Virus record (IMG/VR): IMGVR_UViG_3300011013_000111
Coordinates: 1-21,689 of that record
DNA: 21,689 nucleotides
Direction: 5' to 3' (one strand)
Origin: a virus
A model generated the notes under the pieces. The model was not told where the DNA came from and ran no database searches. It saw only the letters and a program-made list of their open reading frames with translations. Below, in pieces: positions 1 to 7,261 of the stretch. The stretch's first letter is position 1, and every line of letters starts with the position of its first letter. A program made the translations under genes and the position numbers.

Positions 1-147
1 CCAACCAGCTCCAAGCCCATTACTAATACCTTCATCTCTAGTTTCTAAATCAATTGCTATTTCTGTTGCAGAAGATAAATCTTTATACTCACTGGGAGTA
101 TTCCACATAGATTTTTTAAATTCTAATGTTAACTGTAATCCTGTCAT
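1..147 (-). CDS. DNA polymerase, family A, N-terminal fragment (3'-5' exonuclease domain start)
   Basis: This is the first 49 codons of a gene that runs off the left edge of the window; the reading frame is open exactly to base 1. The translation contains AIDLETRD at residues 31-38, which fits exonuclease motif I (D33-x-E35) of the DnaQ-like proofreading domain that begins phage family A DNA polymerases. The following residues (GISNGLGAGW) fit the strand after this motif. The ATG lies just after the TGA stop of the 55-residue zinc-ribbon gene (TGAATG), with GGAAAGG upstream as a plausible ribosome site. Neighbouring primase, helicase and nuclease genes support a replicative polymerase. A stand-alone DnaQ-type exonuclease cannot be excluded because the polymerase domain lies outside the window. 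Confidence 0.75.
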   Translation of the reverse strand, partial: MTGLQLTLEFKKSMWNTPSEYKDLSSATEIAIDLETRDEGISNGLGAGW

Positions 148-315
148 TCAACTACCTTTCCTAAGTGTCTTATTACTGTCCACGGGCTTAGACTGTAATC
201 TTTTGTGCAACTTAGTAATAAATTGCTCGACAGCACAATCACCACAATAATAAATTTTATTTTCAAGAATGACTGCATCTTTTTCACATTTATTACACTT
301 TATTTTTTTTATCAT
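148..315 (-). CDS. Small zinc-ribbon protein (55 aa)
   Basis: A short gene that starts MIKKIKCNKCEKDAVI and has two CxxC pairs, C7-x-x-C10 and C24-x-x-C27, separated by 13 residues. This is the usual arrangement of a treble-clef or zinc-ribbon knuckle. The C-terminal half is basic and helical in character. Its ATG lies inside the end of the DUF3310 gene (23-base overlap, different frame) and its TGA directly precedes the DNA polymerase start, so all three genes are packed as one transcription unit. Position in the replication cluster suggests a nucleic-acid-binding accessory protein, but no specific function can be assigned. The spacing of the cysteines and the tight fit between neighbours make it a real gene rather than a chance frame. 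Confidence 0.75.
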   Translation of the reverse strand: MIKKIKCNKCEKDAVILENKIYYCGDCAVEQFITKLHKRLQSKPVDSNKTLRKGS

Positions 316-544
316 CTTCTATAGCTTTAATTTCTAATTCACAATAATGAATTATTTTTTGTAAATCTTTTATCTTATCTTTATTTAAATAGCGACAAAC
401 ATACTTCACAACACATCCTTGAAAAAAAGATAATTTATTTTTGGTAATAAATTCAAAAGGCTGAATACGAAAGTTTTTATAATGAGTTCCTCCAATTTGT
501 TTGTCTTGAGGAAATGCTTTATCAAACATATCTTTATCTGTCAT
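293..544 (-). CDS. DUF3310 family protein (T7 gp1.7-like putative nucleotide kinase)
   Basis: The 83-residue protein carries the DUF3310 signature: IGGTHY at residues 17-22, then a Q-P-F-E-F segment, a GCVVKYVCRY segment and a DLxKxxHY segment near the C terminus. In phage T7 the member gp1.7 has been reported as a nucleotide kinase acting on dTMP and dGMP; whether this short version keeps activity is not known. The gene has a good ribosome site (AGGAG) and its ATG overlaps the stop of the SF1 helicase gene by four bases (ATGA), so translation is probably coupled. Family assignment is secure from the signature; enzymatic role is inferred from the family. Confidence 0.85.
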   Translation of the reverse strand: MTDKDMFDKAFPQDKQIGGTHYKNFRIQPFEFITKNKLSFFQGCVVKYVCRYLNKDKIKDLQKIIHYCELEIKAIEDDKKNKV

Positions 545-2175
545 TTTTTCTCCTGAATGTAAATTAAATAATCAGATCCAATTGGATAATTAAACTTATA
601 GTCAGATCTTAATAAATGTAAAGTTTTTTTAGCTCTAGTAGCCCCTGTATACCAAACTTTTTTTTCATCACTTTTTTCTTTCTTATTTTTATTCTCAAAG
701 TCTGAAGGGTAGTTTCCTTTACTATACAGAACTACATGATTAGCTTCCCCACCTTTAACTGAATGAATAGTATCTATTGTAATTAAAGGATCTTTATCTA
801 ATTCTTTTTGGCCATATCTTCTTAGTAATCGTATAAAATGCCGTACTTGTTTAGGCTTAAAATTTCTTCTTAATATCCAATACCACGGTTTACTTTTGTC
901 TTTTAATGGTAGATCTAATCCTGCCCATTCTACTAAGGATTCAAAATCATATTCTTTAAAATCAGGTTCAGAGCTCCAAAATTTATCACTTCTATATTTA
1001 GGATCTTTAAGTTCCCTAATGTATTTGTACATATTTTTACTTTGTTTTTTATCTATCTTTTTATTTTTAGTAAGAGCCGTCCAAGACTTAATGGCTTCCC
1101 ATTGTTTTATATCGAAACATTTTGTGTCCTTGTTATCTTTATAATAAAGACCCGCATCTTTAGCCAACATTCTTAATTCATTTACTGTTTCATTAATTCG
1201 ACCTAAAATGTACCAATCTTCTTTTAAAGATTCAAAAGGAATTTCTCTAAAAGATAAATAACTTTTAACATATCCTTTCATCTTACCAGGTTGATATTCT
1301 TTTTCCTCACTATCACTTATCCCTCTTCTAATTACTTGAGAAAATTTATAAATAGCTTCTCCAAATCTTTGAGTTCTTCTTAATTTAACTTTACGACCTG
1401 GAAAAAATGTAGTGAAATATTTTGAGTCTGCTCCATTCCATTTGTAAATTCCTTGATCATCATCTCCTGCTAAATAAATTCTATTAACTTTATCAGCCAT
1501 CTTATAAATAACAGACCATTGTAACGGAGTACAATCTTGTGCTTCATCTAAAATTAAAACTTTTAATTTAGGAAAATCTAAGGTAATTGCTTTTTCAATC
1601 ATATCATCAAAATCAATAAAAGCTTTTTCTCCCCCATGTTTTTTATAATGTTCATAAGTAGCAATTTTTCTTTTAAAAATAGTAAGAGAATCTTTTTTAT
1701 AACTCTCTCTTTTATAAGCTTCTTCTGGAGTAATAAGTAAATTTCTAGCTTTACTATAAATAGCTAAAGACCAATCTTTATAAGTAAAATTATCATCAGT
1801 TAATCGTTGATCACTTGTTTTAATTATTTTAGTTTGTAACGCAAAGTCTATTGCACAATGTTTAGGATCAAATACATCTTCCGAAAAATATCTCCTACAA
1901 TAAGTATGAAGAGTTTTAAATCTCATAAAATCTTCTGTAGTATAATGAGGAAAAGATTCGATAGCTCTTTTTATTGCAGTATTAACAGCTTTATTGGTAA
2001 AAGATAAATATGCAATATCTTGAGGTTTAGTTCCTTTTCTTAAATAATTTTTTAATACTTTTTCAATTAAAGTATAAGTTTTACCTGTACCTGGCGGACC
2101 AAATATTTTTATTGTCTTGTGGTAAAGCTCTTTTAATTTATTCAGTTCTGAATTTTCCTGTGTGGAAGTCATCAT
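541..2175 (-). CDS. Superfamily 1 DNA helicase, UvrD/Rep type
   Basis: A 544-residue ATP-dependent DNA helicase. The canonical SF1A motifs are all visible in order: Walker A GPPGTGKT (26-33), motif Ia SFTNKA (58-63), Walker B LILDEAQD (207-214), motif III AGDDDQGIYKW (236-246), motif IV around LRRTQRF (265-271), motif V TIHSVKGGEA (469-478) and motif VI WYTGATRAKK (508-517). Both RecA-like halves look intact. It probably unwinds DNA at the replication fork or in recombination; it is shorter than cellular UvrD (about 700 residues), as is usual for phage versions. The start lies 38 bases inside the primase gene in another frame; tandem ATG codons are present with GGAAATGG just upstream. The four-base overlap with the DUF3310 gene places it in the replication operon. 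Confidence 0.9.
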   Translation of the reverse strand: MMTSTQENSELNKLKELYHKTIKIFGPPGTGKTYTLIEKVLKNYLRKGTKPQDIAYLSFTNKAVNTAIKRAIESFPHYTTEDFMRFKTLHTYCRRYFSEDVFDPKHCAIDFALQTKIIKTSDQRLTDDNFTYKDWSLAIYSKARNLLITPEEAYKRESYKKDSLTIFKRKIATYEHYKKHGGEKAFIDFDDMIEKAITLDFPKLKVLILDEAQDCTPLQWSVIYKMADKVNRIYLAGDDDQGIYKWNGADSKYFTTFFPGRKVKLRRTQRFGEAIYKFSQVIRRGISDSEEKEYQPGKMKGYVKSYLSFREIPFESLKEDWYILGRINETVNELRMLAKDAGLYYKDNKDTKCFDIKQWEAIKSWTALTKNKKIDKKQSKNMYKYIRELKDPKYRSDKFWSSEPDFKEYDFESLVEWAGLDLPLKDKSKPWYWILRRNFKPKQVRHFIRLLRRYGQKELDKDPLITIDTIHSVKGGEANHVVLYSKGNYPSDFENKNKKEKSDEKKVWYTGATRAKKTLHLLRSDYKFNYPIGSDYLIYIQEKK

Positions 2176-3700
2176 CCATTTCCGATACTGTTTTAGTATT
2201 TGGTTTAGTAGTATTGTTTATTTTTTTATGATCCACAAAAGTAGGCATTTTTACTGACCATACATTTTTAACTCCTTCATGATAGTCTAATCTTTGGCAG
2301 CTTAAGAGATTAAGAGCTTCTGTAGCACTTTTAAATGTTTTGTTATTACCTAAAAATTTTTCAAAAGTTATTTTTTTAAAATAACAAGTATTAGTTTTAG
2401 AATCTAATATAACATAATTGTCCTGTAGTTTTTCAAAATCATCTTCTTCAATATGACTTTCAAAAAACTTCTTAAGAAAATTATATTTTTCTTCTCCCAA
2501 TGTATCTTCAAATTTCATTTTTTCATTTTCTACTGCCTTTCTTACTAAGGTAGCCATAAGCATTTCAAATGGAGAAGCTCCTGTTTTAGGTCGAGGTAAG
2601 GTCATCCAATAAATACCATATCTTAATAATTTTACTCTAAAAGATTTTTCATCTTTCATATCTTCAGGATTAATAATAATTTTTTCATTTTGAAATTTAA
2701 AAGTATATTCAATTGATTTGGTACTTCTAATAAATTCTACTTCTTCAAACTCATCTATTAAATCAGGGACCTGTGAACCAATTCCTAGTTTTCTTAGCTT
2801 ACATAAATCTTTATTACAAATAGGAGTAATAGCTCCTAATTTTGGAGGACATTTGTAAGTGTAATCTTTTTTACTTACAGATTTAACTACAGAATTTTCT
2901 ACTTCTCTTGGATCCATTGGAGTAACAAAAATTTCTTGATTTCTTTTTTGAAGTATTCTAGAGATATCTTCTTTACTTAAATTACCATCGGCTTTTTTCA
3001 TTTCTAAAACGCCAACATTAAATAATAAATCATTTCTATGATTCCCTGCCCATTTATCAGCAATCATTTTTTGAACACAAGGAGGATAATCTTTCCAATT
3101 TATTTCGGGTTCATATTCTTTAACTTGAATATTATTTAACTGTTCTAAGGTAACAGTTTTTTTAAATGCTATTTCTAAAAATGTATTTATTAATACAGGT
3201 GTATTGTTATCATTGTATGCAAATTCGGTAGTTTGATCCATATTAAAATATGGCATGTTCAAACATTTATTCATGGGAAATACTTCTAAGGCTTGAAAGA
3301 AATTATTATTCCATTCATGTAATTTTTTTAAAATATCTTTTATAGGTGTCCAATCCTTTAAAAATAAAAATAAATGGAGACCTCCTGACTTTGATCTAGC
3401 AGGAACTAAAGGTAATTTATTATCTCTAATAATATCTACAACTTTTTTTTCTGAATAATCTTTATAACTTTGAGGATCTATATCAATACACCCCCATTTA
3501 GCAACAGCTCCATTTTCAGGTTTGATACCAATTCTAGTTTGACCTGCTAAATGTTTTTTCCATAGCTCTAGTGTAACAGGTTCGTGAACCGTGATAGTTT
3601 TGGCAACTCTCTTGCCCCGTTCATCTACTTCCCCCGTGAGGGAAGTAGTGATGAACAGTTCAGAATTACCCTCAAATAAATTTAAGAGTTTCTGCTCCAT
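2138..3700 (-). CDS. Primase with archaeo-eukaryotic (AEP) catalytic domain and PriL-like four-cysteine domain
   Basis: A 520-residue protein. The N-terminal half has the AEP catalytic signatures: CIDIDPQ with the metal-binding D73-x-D75, and SKSGGLHLF (103-111) with the motif II histidine H109. This form of AEP is like that seen in phage and TOTE-type primases. The second half has PPC at 206-208, an HRND motif at 221-224, and C284, C295 and C300. Four cysteines with that PPC...HR...C...C...C order match the iron-sulfur domain of archaeal and eukaryotic primase large subunits (PriL/Prim2). The last 150 residues look helical and may be a winged-helix or partner-binding region. It is expected to make RNA or DNA primers. 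Start and preceding stop form a TAATG junction. The first 120 coding bases are unusually G+C-rich and hold a strong hairpin. Confidence 0.8.
   Translation of the reverse strand: MEQKLLNLFEGNSELFITTSLTGEVDERGKRVAKTITVHEPVTLELWKKHLAGQTRIGIKPENGAVAKWGCIDIDPQSYKDYSEKKVVDIIRDNKLPLVPARSKSGGLHLFLFLKDWTPIKDILKKLHEWNNNFFQALEVFPMNKCLNMPYFNMDQTTEFAYNDNNTPVLINTFLEIAFKKTVTLEQLNNIQVKEYEPEINWKDYPPCVQKMIADKWAGNHRNDLLFNVGVLEMKKADGNLSKEDISRILQKRNQEIFVTPMDPREVENSVVKSVSKKDYTYKCPPKLGAITPICNKDLCKLRKLGIGSQVPDLIDEFEEVEFIRSTKSIEYTFKFQNEKIIINPEDMKDEKSFRVKLLRYGIYWMTLPRPKTGASPFEMLMATLVRKAVENEKMKFEDTLGEEKYNFLKKFFESHIEEDDFEKLQDNYVILDSKTNTCYFKKITFEKFLGNNKTFKSATEALNLLSCQRLDYHEGVKNVWSVKMPTFVDHKKINNTTKPNTKTVSEMDDDFHTGKFRTE
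3619..3656 (-). other. Strong imperfect inverted repeat (hairpin) inside the 5' end of the primase gene
   Basis: On the plus strand GTTCATC-TACTTCCC (3619-3633) faces GGGAAGTA-gt-GATGAAC (3640-3656): 15 complementary base pairs, a 2-base bulge (3648-3649) and a 6-base loop (3634-3639). It begins about 45 bases downstream of the primase ATG and is G+C-rich compared with its surroundings. It codes residues of the primase N terminus, so it is not intergenic. It could affect primase translation, act as a protein-binding site, or form a structured site in single-stranded DNA. Confidence 0.7.
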
Positions 3701-4524
3701 TAAAAGGGTACGGTTTCCTTTTTGTTAGCTTGAGCAATACTATCTTGTGAGAAATCTACTTTCCCAAAAATATCACTCTTCATAGCACTTTGATAAAAGC
3801 CTTGAGTGGTTTCAAGTACTTTTAAATTCGAAGTAGAATTTAAAAATTTATCAAATTCTACAACCCAACCATACCACGAGTTTTGAGAATTAGACTCTTT
3901 GGTAGTGGTTAATCTATAAGAAGTAGACCATGATGGTGGATTAAAGAAACCTGATTTACCTTGAGATCTCCTAGACATTATCATGGAGTTCCAAGTTTTA
4001 GATTTCTTTTTTTGCGTAGACTTCATTGTAATCAAAGCTTGCTCAATTGGATTATAATCTTCATCCAAAATATAAACAAAATGATTACCTGTATCCTCAA
4101 TATAATTACCGTTTTCTAAACGGTCTTTATTATCTGCACCTCTAGAGGTATCAGACATTACTGAAGGATCAGTATGAATTGCCACAGGTCTTCCTGGGCT
4201 ATCTCCTTTGTCTTTCCATTCATTAAATGTATTTATATAAAGACAAGGTACTACGATTACTCCTTTTTTACCTTTCCATACTGTGCCAGATGTTTCACTC
4301 CATATATCTCCTTGCTTTGCAGTCTCGACATATTTCCCATCACTTTCATCAAGTACAGGGGAGTTAGCATATAGTATTTTTAGGATTGGTAGTTTTTGAT
4401 CCCGAGCTGTCACATACTCTTGACCTTGACCCGCCATCTCTTCTAAATTAAAATTAGATGGAAGGTTACTCGCTTTTTTTATTACCTCTTTAGCTTGAGG
4501 TTTTGCGTTGTTGCCGTTTGCCAT
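3700..4524 (-). CDS. Putative single-stranded-DNA-binding or replication-associated phage protein
   Basis: A 274-residue soluble protein with no transmembrane segment. It contains a beta-rich core with many aromatic and basic residues (for example KKGVIVVPCLYINTFNEW near residues 85-102, and a WSTSYRLT segment in the C-terminal half). The protein ends KKETVPF; a terminal Pro-Phe after an acidic residue resembles the partner-docking tail of bacterial SSB (which ends in acidic residues and IPF). It sits between a coiled-coil protein and the primase, where phages commonly keep an SSB. A good ribosome site AAGGAG overlaps the stop of the preceding gene. I do not recognise a named family with certainty; the SSB-like role rests on position and the C-terminal tip, and no OB fold can be proven by eye. 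Confidence 0.45.
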   Translation of the reverse strand: MANGNNAKPQAKEVIKKASNLPSNFNLEEMAGQGQEYVTARDQKLPILKILYANSPVLDESDGKYVETAKQGDIWSETSGTVWKGKKGVIVVPCLYINTFNEWKDKGDSPGRPVAIHTDPSVMSDTSRGADNKDRLENGNYIEDTGNHFVYILDEDYNPIEQALITMKSTQKKKSKTWNSMIMSRRSQGKSGFFNPPSWSTSYRLTTTKESNSQNSWYGWVVEFDKFLNSTSNLKVLETTQGFYQSAMKSDIFGKVDFSQDSIAQANKKETVPF

Positions 4525-4527
4525 TGT

Positions 4528-5073
4528 TTACTCCTTCGTGGTTATTTTTGTTTTATTTGCAACATAGGTTCCGAACAATTCAGCAGGAACATTCCTTCCA
4601 AGTTCTTGAATTTGTTCTCTAACAAATCCTCTTAAAGTACTTGGATGTACTGTTGTCTTCTGTTGTACAGGTAAACCTTTTTGTTTCAGCTCTTCTATAA
4701 TTGATTTAGCTTCATTATCTTGCTGCATTCCAAATTCCAAAGTAACTTGATTTTTTATCAAATCACCATGACCATTTTCACGCAACCATGAAAAAGCTTC
4801 ATCAGCTTTAGATGCTGGTATTCGCGCTGAATAAAAAGGCCTAATTTCAACAGATGAACCATCTGCTAATTTAAGCATTGATATACCAGCTTGTTGCATT
4901 AAGTTTGGAATTGTTTGCTCAGAAAGAGTGTTTTCAACATCTTTTAACTTTTTTAGTTGTTCTTCAACCGTTGATATTTTCTTCTGAGTTTCCAATAACT
5001 TATTGCAAGATTCGGCAATGTCTCTAGACATGCCAGTATCTACCGATACGATAGATTCTGCTTCTAAGTCCAT
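4528..5073 (-). CDS. Conserved phage protein with N-terminal coiled coil, unknown function
   Basis: A 181-residue protein. Residues about 20-55 form a heptad-like coiled coil rich in Leu, Lys and Glu. The C-terminal part contains a VHPSTLRGFVREQ segment followed by VPAELFG and a Lys-rich end; similar HP-x-T-L-x-x-F-V-R-E strings are familiar to me from phage proteins of unknown function located beside the SSB-like and primase genes. It has the strongest ribosome site in the window (AAGGAGG at 5079-5085, five bases before ATG) and is the first minus-strand gene after the divergent promoter region, so it probably opens the left replication operon and is well expressed. It could be a replication accessory or an SSB partner. 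Confidence 0.6.
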   Translation of the reverse strand: MDLEAESIVSVDTGMSRDIAESCNKLLETQKKISTVEEQLKKLKDVENTLSEQTIPNLMQQAGISMLKLADGSSVEIRPFYSARIPASKADEAFSWLRENGHGDLIKNQVTLEFGMQQDNEAKSIIEELKQKGLPVQQKTTVHPSTLRGFVREQIQELGRNVPAELFGTYVANKTKITTKE

Positions 5074-5143
5074 AAGAACCTCCTTAGCGAATCAATATAT
5101 TATATATTTGTAAAAAGCAAACAAATAATTTATAAAAAAGAAA
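5074..5143. promoter_or_regulatory. Divergent promoter region between the coiled-coil gene and the SNF2 helicase gene
   Basis: This 70-base gap is almost pure A+T and separates the only pair of divergently oriented genes. Leftward, a perfect TATAAT (reverse complement at 5099-5104) would place a start of transcription some 20 bases before the 5073 ATG, with the ribosome site AAGGAGG at 5079-5085; no convincing -35 is seen. Rightward, TTGTAA (5108-5113), a 17-base spacer and TATAAA (5131-5136) resemble a sigma-70 promoter; transcription would then start near base 5143, right at the ATG of the helicase, suggesting a leaderless or very short leader. Such boxes are easy to find by chance in A+T-rich DNA. 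Confidence 0.5.
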
Positions 5144-6550
5144 ATGTATAATTATAAAACTTCCCCTTTTAAACATCAAAGACACGCTTTAATTCAAGGA
5201 GCCAAAGAAAAAAATTTTGCTTATTTTATGGAAATGGGAACTGGTAAGACTAAAGTAGCCATTGATAATGCTTGTTTTTTATTTCAACAACAGTATATAA
5301 ATTATTGTTTTGTAATTGCTCCTAATTCTGTCTATCAAAATTGGGCCAAAGAAATTAGTATGCATTGCCCAGAAACCCACAATATATGGATATGGAAAGT
5401 AGACTCAGAAAAGACTCTAGATTTGAATGATTCTAAACTAACTTTTATTTTAATGAATGTTGAAGCTTTATCTCACAAGTCGGGTCAAAAATGGTTGGAA
5501 AAATTATTAAGTGTAGTTGGATTAAGATCATTAATGGTAGTAGATGAAAGTACTACTATTAAAAACAGAACTGCTAGAAGAACTAAATGTATTATTAAAT
5601 TAGGAAAGTTAGTTAGATTTAAAAGAATATTAACGGGGTCTCCTGTTACCAAATCCCCTTTAGATTTATTCACTCAATGTTATTTTTTAGATTGGAAATT
5701 ATTAGGATATGAAAGTTTCTATCCTTATAGATCTCGCTATGCTGTTATGCATAGTATGGAAATGAATGGTCGTCAAATTATGTTTCCAAAATATTATACG
5801 AATTTAGAGGAATTAGAACATAAATTAAAAAATTTTAGTTATAGAGTAAGAAAAAAAGATTGTTTAGATTTACCCCCAAAAACATATGTTCAAAGATATA
5901 TAGATTTAACCGAGGAACAAAGGAAAGTATATAATGATTTAAAACGCAGAGCTCTAGCAATAGTTCAAGATGAGACTATTTCATATACTAATAAACTTAC
6001 TGAAGTTTTAAAACTTCATCAAATTACTTGTGGTTTTTATAAAACAGATGAAGGAACAATTACCTCTTTTAAAAGCAACCCTAAATTAAATGAATTACTC
6101 AATATATTGGAGGAGACTGAAGATAAGTGTATCATATGGGCAAACTATATTTTTAATATAAAAATGATTAAACAGAAATTAGAGGAGACCTATGGAAAAG
6201 ATACAGTGGTTTCGATATACGGTGAAGATTCAATTAAAGTACGTAATGATGCTGTTGAAAGTTTTCAACATAATGCTAGATGCCGTTTCCTCGTTGGTAA
6301 TCCTACTGTTGGTGGTTACGGTCTTACCCTTACTGCTGCTAGGTATGTTATATATTATAGTAATAATTACAATCTTGAAGTCCGCCAGCAAAGCGAAGAT
6401 CGTGCTCATAGATATGGTCAAACTGCTCAAGTCACATATGTCGATTTAATTGCAAATAAAAGTATTGATGAAATGATATTAAACTCTTTAGAAGGTAAAA
6501 TAGAAATATCTGCTAAGACTCTTGGGGAAGAGGCTCAGAAGTGGCTTTAG
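5144..6550 (+). CDS. SNF2-type superfamily 2 helicase/ATPase
   Basis: A 468-residue SF2 enzyme, the only plus-strand gene in the window. Motifs seen: Walker A MGTGKT (31-36), DExx motif as VVDEST (132-137), motif III LTGSP (163-167), motif V GGYGLTLT (390-397), and motif VI QQSEDRAHRYGQ (415-426). The RAHRYGQ string is diagnostic of the SNF2 branch. It probably translocates on duplex DNA and may remodel protein-DNA complexes, support replication restart, or help recombination; phage homologues are often annotated simply as DNA helicase. The start shows no clear Shine-Dalgarno sequence, in line with a leaderless transcript. Its 3' end overlaps the 3' end of the oppositely oriented nuclease gene by 38 bases. 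Codon use in the last third (6240-6440) looks richer in C and G than the first two thirds. Confidence 0.9.
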   Translation: MYNYKTSPFKHQRHALIQGAKEKNFAYFMEMGTGKTKVAIDNACFLFQQQYINYCFVIAPNSVYQNWAKEISMHCPETHNIWIWKVDSEKTLDLNDSKLTFILMNVEALSHKSGQKWLEKLLSVVGLRSLMVVDESTTIKNRTARRTKCIIKLGKLVRFKRILTGSPVTKSPLDLFTQCYFLDWKLLGYESFYPYRSRYAVMHSMEMNGRQIMFPKYYTNLEELEHKLKNFSYRVRKKDCLDLPPKTYVQRYIDLTEEQRKVYNDLKRRALAIVQDETISYTNKLTEVLKLHQITCGFYKTDEGTITSFKSNPKLNELLNILEETEDKCIIWANYIFNIKMIKQKLEETYGKDTVVSIYGEDSIKVRNDAVESFQHNARCRFLVGNPTVGGYGLTLTAARYVIYYSNNYNLEVRQQSEDRAHRYGQTAQVTYVDLIANKSIDEMILNSLEGKIEISAKTLGEEAQKWL

Positions 6551-7253
6551 TTTTATAATATTTATCTACCCTCTCTAGCCATTTATCTTCATACTCTTTT
6601 AATTTATCTTCATTCATTTTAAATTCTTGATAAACTTTATCTTTAGTACAGATACATATAAGTCCTTGTGTTATAGGACCATATTGTTCTTTATGTGCTA
6701 AGGAATATGCACAGATCTGATAATAGTAATCTTCAACATAATCTTCTCTTTTTAATTTATTAGATTGTTTAAAGTCTATTATAGTAGGTTGTTCATCATA
6801 TAGCCCCACCACATCAGTAGAACCTGCCCATAAATCTTTATAAGCTAAATTAACTTCATTCCCATAAACTATTTTTAATTTTTCTAAATTGTTAACTATT
6901 TCATGAGCCATCATTCGTGCTAATGCCCCATCTTCAGATAGATTTAAATATCCTTTACCATCTATATAATTTTCTAATACATAATGCATTTCCGTTCCTC
7001 GTGTTGCTGCCTGAGTAGTTATTCTTTGTGCCTCTTGATAACCTACTCTTTCTCTCCATCGATCTAATGAATCTTGTTTATTTTTAGATTGAGTAGCTGA
7101 TAATATAGTAGTAACGGAAGGAATTTTTTTATCACCCACATTATAGTGTCGTGAGCCGAGATCGGTGTCTCTAGTATATTTGCTATACTTATATTTATTT
7201 TCCCGTTTAAGATCAGTAATTAAAAATTTATTATTTTCTTTAATAAGACGCAC
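6513..7253 (-). CDS. PD-(D/E)XK exonuclease, RecB/MGME1/Cas4-like
   Basis: A 246-residue nuclease. Active-site elements of the PD-(D/E)XK fold are visible: H90 in a GTEMHYVLE helix, E133, D147 in GSTDVVG, D160-x-K162 in IIDFKQSN, and the QxxxY motif at Q179-Y183 (QICAY). This arrangement is like RecB-family exonucleases, including MGME1 and Cas4. It probably degrades or processes DNA ends in phage recombination, replication or host DNA breakdown. The start is GTG (7251-7253), not ATG; an out-of-frame ATG lies two bases upstream. Its 3' end overlaps the SNF2 gene on the opposite strand. Iron-sulfur cysteines typical of Cas4 are not arranged as expected, so a plain exonuclease is more likely. 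Confidence 0.85.
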   Translation of the reverse strand: MRLIKENNKFLITDLKRENKYKYSKYTRDTDLGSRHYNVGDKKIPSVTTILSATQSKNKQDSLDRWRERVGYQEAQRITTQAATRGTEMHYVLENYIDGKGYLNLSEDGALARMMAHEIVNNLEKLKIVYGNEVNLAYKDLWAGSTDVVGLYDEQPTIIDFKQSNKLKREDYVEDYYYQICAYSLAHKEQYGPITQGLICICTKDKVYQEFKMNEDKLKEYEDKWLERVDKYYKTKATSEPLPQES

Positions 7254-7261
7254 ATGGTCTT

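Noticed and set aside
896-1144. 82-codon plus-strand open frame
   Set aside because: Lies fully antisense to the intact SF1 helicase gene; low-complexity Leu/Ser/Phe-rich product with no ribosome site.
4174-4374. 66-codon plus-strand open frame
   Set aside because: Antisense to the SSB-like gene, with no motif or ribosome site; an accidental frame.
5485-5673. 62-codon minus-strand open frame
   Set aside because: Antisense to the helicase DExx region; hydrophobic Leu/Asn-rich product typical of A+T-rich shadow frames.
6192-6449. Two overlapping frames (85 codons plus, 66 codons minus) inside the SNF2 gene
   Set aside because: Both are out-of-frame shadows of the conserved helicase motif V-VI region; the membrane-like look comes from A+T-rich coding sequence.
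6513-7253. Nuclease as a Cas4 protein, pointing to a CRISPR system
   Set aside because: No cysteine cluster in the Cas4 arrangement, no other cas gene and no repeat array anywhere in the window.
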